64,000 nt of DNA, from assembly GCA_038380435.1 (NCBI GenBank), contig JAWZYU010000007.1, forward strand, positions 26,143,001 to 26,207,000. The letters are read 5' to 3'. Both the position numbers and the translations under genes were made by a program. This document shows positions 11,315 through 20,560 of the stretch, in pieces. Positions within the stretch are counted from its first letter, which is position 1; the number at the start of each line of letters is the position of its first letter. The DNA is from Ryuthela nishihirai. Taxonomy: Eukaryota; Arthropoda; Arachnida; Araneae; Heptathelidae. Below the pieces are notes generated by a model that worked only from the letters and a program-made list of their open reading frames with translations, had not been told where the DNA came from and searched no databases.

Positions 11315-11690
11315 CTCTCCCGGGCACGTGCCACAGCTTAATATCTCATCAGATGGAAGGCGACCTTTCAAACTCCAAACCCATCGGTCCCCCCTACTGA
11401 CCGTGGGCAGGGACGGAATTTTGCAGAGATAAATTTCAACGCTGACTGAGCTGGGAGTCGAACCTGAGAACTGCAGATTACAAGAAATACAGATACCAAC
11501 TGAACCCCTCCCCTCGAAATCTGTAGTTCCCACTTTTGAGTCGCACCTGTGCCAGAATTCAGATCTTTCTCCGACAAACCACTACCCTACCCTCTGTCAG
11601 AAGGGTAGGCTGGTGGACACCGATGGCACCACCCTACCCTCTGTCAGAAGATAGGGTGGTGCCATCGGTCTGGACAACGAGGCTGGTGGT
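11315..11690. mobile_element. Degenerate SINE-A mosaic
   Basis: From 11315 to 11515 an old minus-strand SINE-A with a recognisable B box and head. From 11516 to 11690 plus-strand pieces of the same SINE, with the block accctaccctctgtcagaag repeated twice. There is also an inverted repeat gatggcaccacccta (11622-11636 and 11653-11667). It looks like several rearranged fragments. Confidence 0.75.
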
Positions 11691-11884
11691 TTGTGAAATA
11701 TATTAGTGAAGAAACAAATGTACAAGTTGGTGTCCCTCAGGGTTCTGTTTTGGGACCTTTATATTTTTTACTTTATATAAATGACTTCTGTACATTGGAT
11801 TTGAATGGTAAAATAATTGCATTTGCAGATGATGCTGCACTAATATATTCTGGAGAGGAAAAGCAAATTTTAGAGAATATATAA
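11690..11884 (+). pseudogene. LINE reverse transcriptase fragment
   Basis: About 60 codons with Val-Pro-Gln-Gly-Ser-Val-Leu-Gly-Pro then Phe-Ala-Asp-Asp-Ala-Ala-Leu-Ile-Tyr-Ser, the adjacent RT motifs of Jockey/I-type LINEs. It is bounded on both sides by SINE debris, with no other LINE domain nearby. The active-site Asp pair is retained, unlike the LINE at 16.3-19.6 kb, so it is a different copy or family. Confidence 0.85.
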
Positions 11885-11899
11885 TAGTATGCTATGAAC

Positions 11900-12060
11900 T
11901 CAGAAAGGCTGCAGTCTGTCAGATGGAACGTTAAGCCGTGACTCAAGTGCAGGATAGACATACCTGTGTAGGTTAAAAAACACCTGGATGGCGCTGATGG
12001 AATACTTCCATCTACCTCCTAATAGCTGTCCTTCCGCAACATTCTCTGACAGCAGATTCA
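11900..12060 (+). mobile_element. Degenerate SINE-A body
   Basis: An old copy without head or tail. The acgttaagccgtg block and later landmarks are recognisable. From 12060 to 12328 nothing is recognised. Confidence 0.75.
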
Positions 12061-12328
12061 TTGACAGCAGTGATTTGTCCCTTTATTCCTAGGGTAGGTG
12101 GAGGAAAAAGCAATTTTTTAAGTGATAAGTGAAAAAAAAATTTTTTGGTGTTCTTACTTATCAAGGATGTCTACAATTTGCGTTTTCCGAATTATCAATT
12201 GCTTTGAATTTCCACCTCTCTTGAAGTCGAAAAAAGGCAAACTTCATTCTCTGAAAAAGAGCATTAATATTCAGAAATTTCATTTTCATATTCAGAAGGG
12301 CATTTCTTCCAGTGATCTACTGAGTTCA

Positions 12329-12760
12329 GGGGCGGGGGTAGCTAAGTCGGTAGCGCGCCAGCTTCAAAATCTGTAGTTCCCAGGTTCGAGTCCCAACTGG
12401 GTCAGCGTTGAGATTTATCACTTCAAAATTCCCCGCCCTGCCTAGGGTCAGTAAGGGACACCGATGGGCTTGGAAAGGCCGTCGTCCTTCAGATGGGACT
12501 TTAAGCCGTGGCCCCGTGTGCGGAAGAGCCATACCCTGTGCACGTTAAAGAGTACGCTGTATGGCCTTGATGGGAGGCTACCATTTGTCTCCCAACAGCT
12601 GTTCCAGTGGGTCCCTTCCCCCAACCTTCTCCGAGTCTTCGGGGTCCTTGTGACCTGGCCATTTAGCCCATGGTGTGCAAAAATGTGCCGCTCAGCGGTA
12701 AAACAACCAACCAACCAATCTAGTGGGTTGGGTTGTTTTACCTCTGAGCGGCACTTCTAA
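12329..12760 (+). mobile_element. SINE-A plus abutting inverted tail fragment
   Basis: Plus-strand full-length copy 12329-12718 with a mutated head (ggtagctaagtcgg). It is followed within a few bases by a minus-strand tail fragment 12724-12760 (gggttgttttacctctgagc), so the two tails face each other. The fragment then joins a LINE-tail-like repeat. Confidence 0.88.
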
Positions 12761-12875
12761 GGTAAAAAACATGTTAAAACATATAAACATGTAAGTTCTA
12801 AGGTAAAAAACATGTCAATGTAATGTACTGCATATTCTGAGAATAAATTATCTGTCTATCTATCTATTTATATAC
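12760..12875 (+). repeat. LINE 3'-tail-like repeat with TCTA microsatellite
   Basis: Contains ttctaaggtaaaaaacatg twice, then tattctgagaataaa and a (TCTA)n tail. The same tail occurs at 63040-63128. The AATAAA followed by a simple repeat suggests the 3' end of a non-LTR retrotransposon; the family is not identified. Confidence 0.6.
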
Positions 12876-13020
12876 CGCCGTGTATTTTATATAAGAGCTA
12901 TGGCACTCTAAAAGCTTTATGTGGGGACTAAGTTGTTTATCTCGTATTAATTTTTATGTAAGATGTCCAATTCTAAAGAAAATCATTCTACTTTCATGCC
13001 TTTCTTTAAATAAAACTACT

Positions 13021-13107
13021 AAAGCCTGCAGTAGCAAAGCATTAAGTAGTAAAGCGTGCAGTAGCAAAGCGTTAAGTAGTAAAGCGTGTAGTAGCAAAGC
13101 GTTAAAT
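13021..13107. repeat. 30-bp tandem repeat, about 3 copies
   Basis: Unit resembles gtagcaaagcgttaagtagt followed by aaagcgtgca. The period is a multiple of three, so a Ser-Lys-Ala-rich frame stays open through it, but flanking sequence shows no gene. From 13108 to 13632 nothing is recognised. Confidence 0.8.
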
Positions 13108-13632
13108 TCATACAGACAATATTCCATTAGGAATGCCAGCTACAATGGAAAGTAAAGTGGCATTTAATTTATTTTCTCTGTTCCACTGGTAAACATCTAT
13201 TTTTCGTATAAAATAAAATATTTCTCTCAGGATAAACTAACGGAAGCTCATAAACAGTTCTTATTTTGATAGAACAGCAAATGAAGAAGTGTGCATCCAT
13301 ATTGAAAGTTTTAAACCTCAAGCTCTGACGTCAGTTCCAAGTAGAATAGACATGATGTTTATCCACTTTAGCAAAGCAAAAAGACCTAATTGCAATGTAC
13401 ATCAAAGAAAGCAAAATAAAAAAGGAACTAAAACCATTTCGTCGTTGGTAAAAAAAAAGAACAATTTGCTACAAACTGTAAAGTATTATCTAAACTTTAC
13501 GCTGGCAAAGCGTCCAGAGATATGTCTTACTTTATAGGAGTTCGTTCCTTTTAAAAGTTTCTGTGGTAGCGACATTTGGGCCCTTTTTGAGCAAGATGAC
13601 AGAAAACCTGATGCCTTTGATTCCAGATAGCC

Positions 13633-14053
13633 TTTGATTTAAGCAGTGTCTACCTTGTGCATTCCTGTGTGTATTCCATGTGTGTTTCTTTGATTTAAGC
13701 AGTGTCTACCTTGTGAATTCCTGTGTGTATTTCATGTGTATTTCTTTGATTTAAGCAGTGTCTACCTTGTGAATTCCTGTGTGTATTTCATGTGTATTTC
13801 TTTGATTTAAGCAGTGTCTACCTTGTGAATTCCTGTGTGTATTTCATGTGTATTTCTTTGATTTAAGCAGTGTCTACCTTGTGAATTCCTGTGTGTATTT
13901 CATGTGTATTTCTTTGATTTAAGCAGTGTCTACCTTGTGAATTCCTGTGTGTATTCCATGTGTATTGCTTTGATTTAAGCGTGTCTACCTTGTGAATTCC
14001 TGTGTGTATTCCACGTGTGTTTCTTTGATTTAAGCAGTTCTATCTTGTGAATG
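13633..14053. repeat. 56-bp minisatellite, about 7.5 copies
   Basis: Unit starts tttgatttaagcagtgtcta. Copies begin at 13633, 13689, 13745, 13801, 13857, 13913, 13969 and 14024. The middle copies are almost identical; the outer ones diverge. The seventh lacks one base. Such gradients are typical of recent unequal exchange. Confidence 0.95.
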
Positions 14054-14598
14054 GAGTAGTAGGTTAACGGTGGAGAGCTGTGAATGAAGTTATCGATAGA
14101 AACAGTTATTATTTCAAAAATAGAGGTGTTGGATTCTACTAGACGTATGGAGTTACTGTTGGGAGAGAATTGGGCGGTGACTGGAGATACATGACCATTA
14201 AAGGGGAGGGATCATCTATTGCCATCTCCCGATCCCCTCCTCGGGATGTCGGATGAAAACTGGAAGAACTTTGAAATGAACATACTACTCCTACCTTCCT
14301 AAGTTTCAGATTACACCATGATAGGTTTGTGGTTTGCAAAGGACTTGTCTAAAGTTGTTTCGGTTTCAGCTTGCATTTTTACTTGTAGACTTGTTTGTAG
14401 CATGACAAAACATCTCGTAGTTCACGTTCAACTTTGTCAGAACGATCATAGAGAGGATCGTATTTCCTAAAATAATCCATTGCTTCAATAATTTTTGCTC
14501 TAGGTTTCTCTTAAACCTTTAATTGTTAAGGTCGATATGAATGAAATATATTTTGAAACAATCTTGTGCTTTTATTTTTTCATTTTTACCTGGAAATT

Positions 14599-14926
14599 GT
14601 TTTTGAGTAACACAACACCGAAACACCGATATTGATATTTAAGTATGGTACCCCATTCCCTATTTAGGGAATAATAACGACAGTGGACTGCTAAAGAAAA
14701 ATATTACATTATCCAAGCCCTCAACTTCCCCTTGAGGGCATTTATATATTCTATATGATATTGTTTTTAAGTAACAAACACCGAAATACCGATATTGATA
14801 TTTAAGTATGGTACCTCATTCCCTATTTAGGGAATAATAACGACAGCGGACTTCCATTGAAAAATATTACATTATCCAAGCCCTCAACTTCCCCCTTGAG
14901 GGCACTTACATATTCTAGATGACACT
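14599..14926. repeat. 164-bp tandem duplication
   Basis: Two direct copies start at 14599 and 14763. Each holds ggtacc, the palindrome-like ttccctatttagggaata, and the hairpin ccctcaacttcc...gagggc. Differences are few. No coding frame. From 14054 to 14598 nothing is recognised. Confidence 0.9.
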
Positions 14927-15942
14927 GCATAATACAACGTCTGAAGAATGTTTTTTTTGTGTGTGTGGATGTGTATATATAATTATACTTGCTTTAATAA
15001 ATAACACAAAATAATAATTAATTTGATAATGGTCCTGATAATTATGTGGAGGAGGTTAGCAGGTTTTGAGTCCCGGATGAGTGCCACTGTTGGTTTGTTA
15101 AAGTGAGACCAGTGGGTTAAAAACGAAGTTAAAGTAAAGATTATTGATTGCTTAGCATGTTTATCTAGAGAGCTGATATATTTCGTAAGGGTTAGCGAGA
15201 CTCGTAGCCTCCATTGAAAGGAATAAAAACATTCTGCAGCTTTTGAAATTTCTTTTGAATTTTCTTTTGAATTTTCTCCCATAGGTGATAATTAATTTCC
15301 TTGGAGTAAGAACATTAAATATTTATTTAATAGCTAATATAAAATATTTAATTAATAGTAAATATCATGTGCAGATTTTATCTGCAGAAACGTTCGAAAG
15401 CAGTTGAAAAGCAAACAAAAAAAAGCCAAAAATATTACGTTTCGTGTAGTATTTTTAAGGAAATATTTAAGCTTGATTGCCTGAGTCATCGTGGGTTGTT
15501 TAATATCCATTCAGGAGAGAGCATCATTGTTTCAATTTAGCTCTCGTTTATTGGTACTTAGTATGGTAAATGAATATTGGAGAAATCTTATTTTACTGTA
15601 ATAAAATTATAGTAGCTCTTAATAATAATTTTTGACAGCGACTACAACACTGTTTCTCTGGTGTTGTTATACCACTCAACTAAAATGTATATTAGTTTCC
15701 AACGATAGTTTAACAAGTCTTGTGTGAATTAGAGATTAGTTCGGGCTCGGGTTCATAACAGCACAGGCGGCTTCGGAAGGGATCGGGCTCATATTAAAGT
15801 TTGAATATTTCTTGTCGTTGGGAAAAGCGGATAGATGCACACATAAACATACGAACATACGTCTTCTTAATATATTACATATAAATCAATATTTAAAAAA
15901 AATTAAACGTCATTAATAATCACTGTGGAAAGTAAAACTGGT
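14927..15942. other. AT-rich interval, nothing recognised
   Basis: A 99-codon minus-strand frame (14983-15282) has no family features and sits in low-complexity AT-rich sequence, so I do not call it a gene. No repeat family is recognised here. Confidence 0.4.
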
Positions 15943-16317
15943 AATAAACTCTTTAAATTAAAATATTTTTTTCAATACTCCGACAGTTCCATTATAGAGT
16001 ATTATAAGAATCTTAAAAGTTTGCCATCTTGGATTTGGTTTTTCATATCATTTCTATATATATTACATCTAAGACTTATATATCTTGTTATTCTAGACTT
16101 ATTGTGTTTTTATCTCTGGCTTCTTTTTTAGTAGATCCAGCCAGAGATAAAAGCACAATAAGTCTAGAATAATAAGATATATAAGTCTTAGATATAATAT
16201 ATATAGAAATGATATGAAAAACCAAATCCAAGATGGCCAACTTTAAAGATTCTTATAATATTCTATAATTGAACTGTTGGAGTATTGAAAAAAATATTTT
16301 AATTTAAAGAGATTTAT
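15943..16317. repeat. Long fold-back inverted repeat
   Basis: Arms of about 178 bp (15943-16120 and 16140-16317) are inverted copies with a few mismatches and a 19-base loop. The loop and start of the right arm contain two short pieces that recur inside the adjoining LINE: ttagtagatccag (also at about 16779) and gccagagataaaagcacaat (also at about 17013). The right arm leads straight into the LINE endonuclease frame. Confidence 0.9.
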
Positions 16318-16339
16318 TTCCCAATGCAATTTAAAACTC

Positions 16340-16945
16340 ATGGCACTTCAGGACACCTTTCAGAAGCTAGTGAAGATTCGAGGTTTTGTTTGTTATCAGA
16401 CGAATAAAAAACAGAGAGGAGGTGGAGTTGCTACCCTTTTAGACAGAACTTTAATTCAAAAGCAGATTGTTTTACCTGATAATCATTCATTAATGGAAGC
16501 AGTTGCAGTGCAAATAAAGATTCATAATAAGAAATTCACTATTATTTCTTGCTACAACACAGAAGAAAATGTTCCTTTTGAAGTATTTTATGAGTTATTA
16601 AAGGTTTCCGTCCCCCTCGAATTTTTTGAGCGATTTCAATGCCCATAACCCCCTATGGGGATCTACTATGGAAAGTCAAAGAGGAACAGTATTGTATCAG
16701 ATCATTGAAGAATTTAATTTAATTATTAAAAATGATGGCCAGGCAACGTTTTGTAATGGTAGACAAATCTTACTTTAGTAGATCCAGATATATCTCCAAC
16801 TCTTGATTGTTCTACATTGAACAATACAAACCTTAGTGACCACTTCCCCATTATAATCACTGGCATGGAGGATCTCAAAATAAGTTGCAAAATAAAACTA
16901 AGATCACAAAATAAAATTATATCACGAACTGGACATCTTTTAGAC
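16340..16945 (+). pseudogene. LINE APE-type endonuclease remnant
   Basis: Nicks target DNA to prime reverse transcription. Seen: Arg-Gly-Gly-Gly-Val-Ala near 16420, Ile-Ile-Ser-Cys-Tyr-Asn at about 16540-16558, Phe-Asn-Ala-His-Asn-Pro near 16632-16650 in a shifted frame, and Ser-Asp-His-Phe-Pro-Ile near 16837-16855. Frame shifts lie near 16610 and 16765. The N-terminal catalytic Asn region is missing. Confidence 0.8.
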
Positions 16946-17489
16946 TAAGCCTAGAATAAGAATTGGAACAGAATGTTACCTCCATAGAAGAACTTATCAA
17001 TATATTTAAAGAAGCCAGAGATAAAAGCACAATTCTTGTGGACAATCCGAAATATCTGAAACACAACATCGTATTTATTAACAGACTAATAGCGATACAT
17101 AGGAGGGCGGAGAGAACGGCCAGAGGGACAAGAAGAAAGAGGATTGGATCACTTGATCTACTCTAAGAAAATCAATGCTTTTGTTAAAAAAAAGACGATT
17201 AAGGAAGATAGACGAGTTGAGTGGGAACAGTTTTCTGAGAATTTAGACAATGTTTCGAGTTCTGGGAAGATTTAGAAGGTTATTAAAAATCTTGGTCAAC
17301 CTGTAAAACAGTCTCTCCTTGGAAATTGTTAGTCCTTGAGATGGATCTCTCCACACAAGACCTAGCTAATAAGTTCGCAGAATTCTTCTCTTCTTCTGAA
17401 GACACTTCGACTCTCCCATGCTTTATACAAACTGAAACGGAAGTGTTAAAGAATTTGAAAGATTTAATTTTCTTTCCCAAAAGGAAAGT

Positions 17490-18720
17490 AATGTTTTAAA
17501 TTTAAATTCTAGCATCACTGAACTTAAGATAGCTCTCAAATTATGTAAGAACTCCATAGCCCCAATATCTGACGAACTTTCTTATAAAGTTTTCAAACAT
17601 CTGCCTGACACTGCTTTAAATAAATTACTGAATTTTATCAACACCATGTGGACAATGGGAAATTACTCAGAGAGCTGGAGTACTTCATATATGGTCCCGA
17701 TTCCAAAACCTAGGAAACATTTAACAGAATTAAAATCATTTAGATTAATTTCACTATGCTCATGCATGGGAAAAGTTGTGGAAGGAATGGTGAATAAAAG
17801 ATTGAGTTGGTTTATTGAATCCCAGAATATTTTTTCTTCTCATTTTTCAGGTTTTCGTTTTGGGAGAAGTGCTCATGATAGTATACTGGACCTTTTCAAA
17901 GATGTTCAAGTCAACGTTGGGATAAAAAATACTTATACAGTTGCAGTCTTCTTGTATCTAAAAAAGATATATTATAATACAGTGTATGGATAGAGGGATT
18001 GATTAATAAGTGTCAAAAGCTTACCATTAAAGGTAGAATATTGAAATATATACAAAATTTGTTAATCAGCACAAATATGAGAGTTAAATTAAATATAACC
18101 AAACTTCAGAGAGACTTGCCTCAAGGAGGATCCTTATTGTATAATTTATTTTTACGGGATCTCCCAAATGCCTTTCCTTCTTCTACTGTCAAGTTCTCTG
18201 TTTTTGCGGATGGTATCGCAATATGGATATCTGGAAGAAATTTAGATTCATTGGAGGAACAGCTTCAAAAAACGCTTTTGAAGTTAGAAAAATACTTCGA
18301 TAAATGGGGACTGCACGGTCTGGTTGGACCTCCGTAGCCCATGGCTGCTTGAGGATGATGACAGGTGTCACCAGAAAAAACTGTTGTGCTCCCCTCTTTC
18401 TCCCTCCGCAAATTTCCTTCCTTACAGTTAAGGATGAACAATATAGTACTAAAATTAGTTAAATTCCATAAATTTCTCGGAGTTTTACTAGATTCAGAAC
18501 TGAAATGGTCAAAATACTTCGAATTCATGGAAGAAACTACAAGACTCTTTATAAATGTCCTGCGATGTCCGACTTTGAGGAAACGAGGAACCTCCATTGA
18601 ACAGATAATAAACATATATCTTCAATATTATATATTATATATAATATTGAAGACTTATATATTCTTTCAAAGTCTTAATAAGATTATGGAGGATTTCTTT
18701 TGGAACCACCTTAATTAAAA
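17490..18720 (+). pseudogene. LINE reverse transcriptase remnant with lost catalytic Asp
   Basis: Ile-Pro-Lys-Pro and Ser-Phe-Arg-Leu-Ile-Ser-Leu (17700-17760), Gly-Phe-Arg-Phe-Gly-Arg-Ser (about 17855), Leu-Pro-Gln-Gly-Gly (about 18117) and Phe-Ala-Asp-Gly at 18202-18213, where active copies have Phe-Ala-Asp-Asp. A frameshift near 17960-18000 damages the preceding Asp motif. An insertion at 18309-18360 ends the first frame, and the Ser-Pro-Glu-Lys-Thr thumb region resumes after it. Between 16963 and 17490 a linker region is also open in pieces. Confidence 0.88.
18309..18360 (+). mobile_element. Very short 3' fragment of the RTE-like LINE inserted in the I-like LINE
   Basis: About 50 bp: ctggttggacctccgtagcc, then catggctgct and a short atgatg tail. 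This is the exact 3' terminus of the LINEs at 34.6-39.4 kb and 56.5-57.2 kb. On both sides the RT frame of the host LINE reads Lys-Trp-Gly-Leu before and Ser-Pro-Glu-Lys after. The direction of insertion is therefore clear. Confidence 0.85.
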
Positions 18721-19129
18721 AAATGGAAAAAAATCCAAAACCGAGCCGCAAGGATCTGTCTGGCCCAACTCCTCTCTTGTTTTTCTTCTTGAAGCCAATC
18801 TGGAACCTTTTTGTGTTAAGAGACCCAATCTCCTCTTCCAACTCTTTCTAAGAATGATAAATAAACGAAGGACCCATTGGATGAGAAGATTTCAGTAATT
18901 CACTGAGGAAAACATGTTCTATTTATGAAGAAATCAGATGGTTTTCTCTGTTCGAAGACGTTAGAGCCTTCAGCGACCAGTGGACCAATGGGATGATTTG
19001 CCCCACTAGACCTCTGAAAAAATTCTTTGTTTTCATAAGACACAGGGTATTACTACTAAGAAAAATCAAGATGTCTATATACTCAAGAATTTAGCCAAAA
19101 CTTTAATTGAGGCAAAGTATGCTTCCTTT

Positions 19130-19545
19130 ACAAAATTATTTACGGATGACTCTGTGAACAAGGATGAGGGAAGAGCGGCGGCTGCAGTTTGGATCCCAGA
19201 TCATAATTTGCATTTTGCAGTTAGAATACCGGTCCAAACAGAAGTTTTCACAACTGAATTGGTAGCCATAAAAATAGCCCTTAAGTAGGTACTGGTCTGG
19301 ACTGTGACAAGGTTGTTGTTCTGTCTGATTACCTATCTGTTATTCAGTTTTTACAAGGAGATGCGGGAAGATCTAGACACAATGAGCTTTTTGGCAACAT
19401 TTTGCACTTGGCGAATAAAATGATGGGAAATGGCGTTGAGTTAAACATGCAGTGGATTCCCAACCACGTCGGCGTTGGAGGAAATAAAATGTCGACAAAA
19501 TAGCTAAGGAAGAGTTATTATACGAAAACTGGCTCAATATTCCAA
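19130..19545 (+). pseudogene. LINE RNase H domain remnant
   Basis: Would degrade the RNA strand of the RNA-DNA hybrid. Seen: Phe-Thr-Asp-Asp-Ser (family Tyr-Thr-Asp-Gly-Ser) near 19138, Ala-Ala-Ala-Val-Trp-Ile-Pro, the Glu of Thr-Glu-Leu-Val-Ala-Ile near 19258, Val-Leu-Ser-Asp and, near 19450, Trp-Ile-Pro-Asn-His-Val-Gly-Val. At least two frameshifts (about 19287 and 19490). Confidence 0.82.
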
Positions 19546-19582
19546 GAGGTTTCAATTATTACACACACACACACACACAAAA

Positions 19583-20072
19583 TCTTCATGCAGCCATGGG
19601 CTGCGGAGGTCCAACCGGATTGTGTAATTTTGCTCTCCAGATGTGTCTCTTCTGAGCTACAGCTGCTGCATTTGGCCACTCTAGGCCAATTCTAGGAAGG
19701 TCCTGTTTGACATTGTCTGCCCATCGCATCCTAAGTCTCCCCCTTTTTCTGATACCCTTAGGGACTGTTCATATTCCTCTTTGCCAATCTATAAGGACCC
19801 GCTTGATACAATAAGGATCCGCTATGCATGCGGACAACATGGCCAAACTAACGCACTCTCTCTCTGCACAATATGCTGCTCATAAGTGGTTGATGACTCC
19901 TTCTTCTAACCTCATCATTACTTACAAAGTCAAACCACCTAATGCCCAATATACTGCGTAAGCATCTAGAATCAAAGGCATCAAGTTTCTTGCTATCCTG
20001 CTTACAAAGAGTCCATGTTTCGCTACCATAACTAACCTTAGAAAGAACCAAACTATGCTGAAAAACTAAGCT
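19583..20072 (-). mobile_element. 5'-truncated RTE-like LINE, 3' end only
   Basis: Minus-strand copy of the 3' region of the LINE described at 34602. It encodes Tyr-Gly-Ser-Glu-Thr-Trp-Thr-Leu and Arg-Ser-Ile-Leu-Gly-Ile-Arg-Trp (19848-20051), and its 3' end is at about 19583. Frameshifts present. It joins the (AC)n tail of the I-like LINE, so both 3' ends meet there. Confidence 0.88.
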
Positions 20073-20100
20073 GAAAAATTCCCTCGACTCAGCGAAGCGA

Positions 20101-20560
20101 AAATTAACGAGGGATTTTTTGTGGGTCCTCAGATCCGCAAGCTGTTCGGAGACCAGATGTTCGACATCCTACTTCAGGGTGACGAGAAAAAGATTTGGGA
20201 CGCATTTCGTCCGGTGTCAATTAAATTCCTCGGGAATATTAGAGCAGACAACTACAAAAAACTGGTTAAGGACATGTTGTCTCTGTATCACAAACTTAGC
20301 TGCAATATGTCCTTAAAGATCCACTTTCTCAATTTTCACTTAGATTTCTTCTCCGACAACTGAGGCATGGTTAGTGATGAGCACAGTGAACCTTTTCACC
20401 AGGACATTGCAACGCTGGAGAAACGTTACAAGGGAAACTGTTCCACTTCAATGTTGGCTGACTACTGTTGGACGCTCGCCAGAGATGATCCTGAGCAGAT
20501 ATACAAGCGACGAGCAAAGCAAGGTTGGAAGTAGAAGCAGTTTTACCGATACTTGTCATA
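20101..20560 (+). pseudogene. C-terminal piece of a widespread arthropod repeat-borne protein, function unknown
   Basis: About 150 codons read Gly-Pro-Gln-Ile-Arg-Lys-Leu-Phe at the start, then Phe-Leu-Gly-Asn, Cys-Asn-Met-Ser-Leu-Lys-Ile-His-Phe-Leu, Val-Ser-Asp-Glu-His and Ala-Asp-Tyr-Cys-Trp-Thr-Leu. I recall this block as very common in insect and arachnid genomes, attached to repeats, but I do not know its class. A TGA at 20361-20363 stands where relatives have Cys, in an otherwise open frame. The N-terminal part is absent. Confidence 0.7.

Larger units (their letters stand above)
16318..19560 (+). mobile_element. Dead non-LTR retrotransposon with EN, RT and RNase H (I/Jockey-like)
   Basis: APE-type endonuclease, reverse transcriptase and RNase H occur in order on one strand over about 3.2 kb, as in I-group LINEs. 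It is riddled with frameshifts and stops. It ends in an (AC)n run at about 19560-19578. A 50-bp piece of another LINE is inserted at 18309. The gag-like first ORF is absent; the fold-back repeat replaces the 5' end. Confidence 0.85.

Noticed and set aside
14983..15282. 99-codon minus-strand frame
   Set aside because: Low-complexity AT-rich sequence with no domain, and no matching flanking structure.
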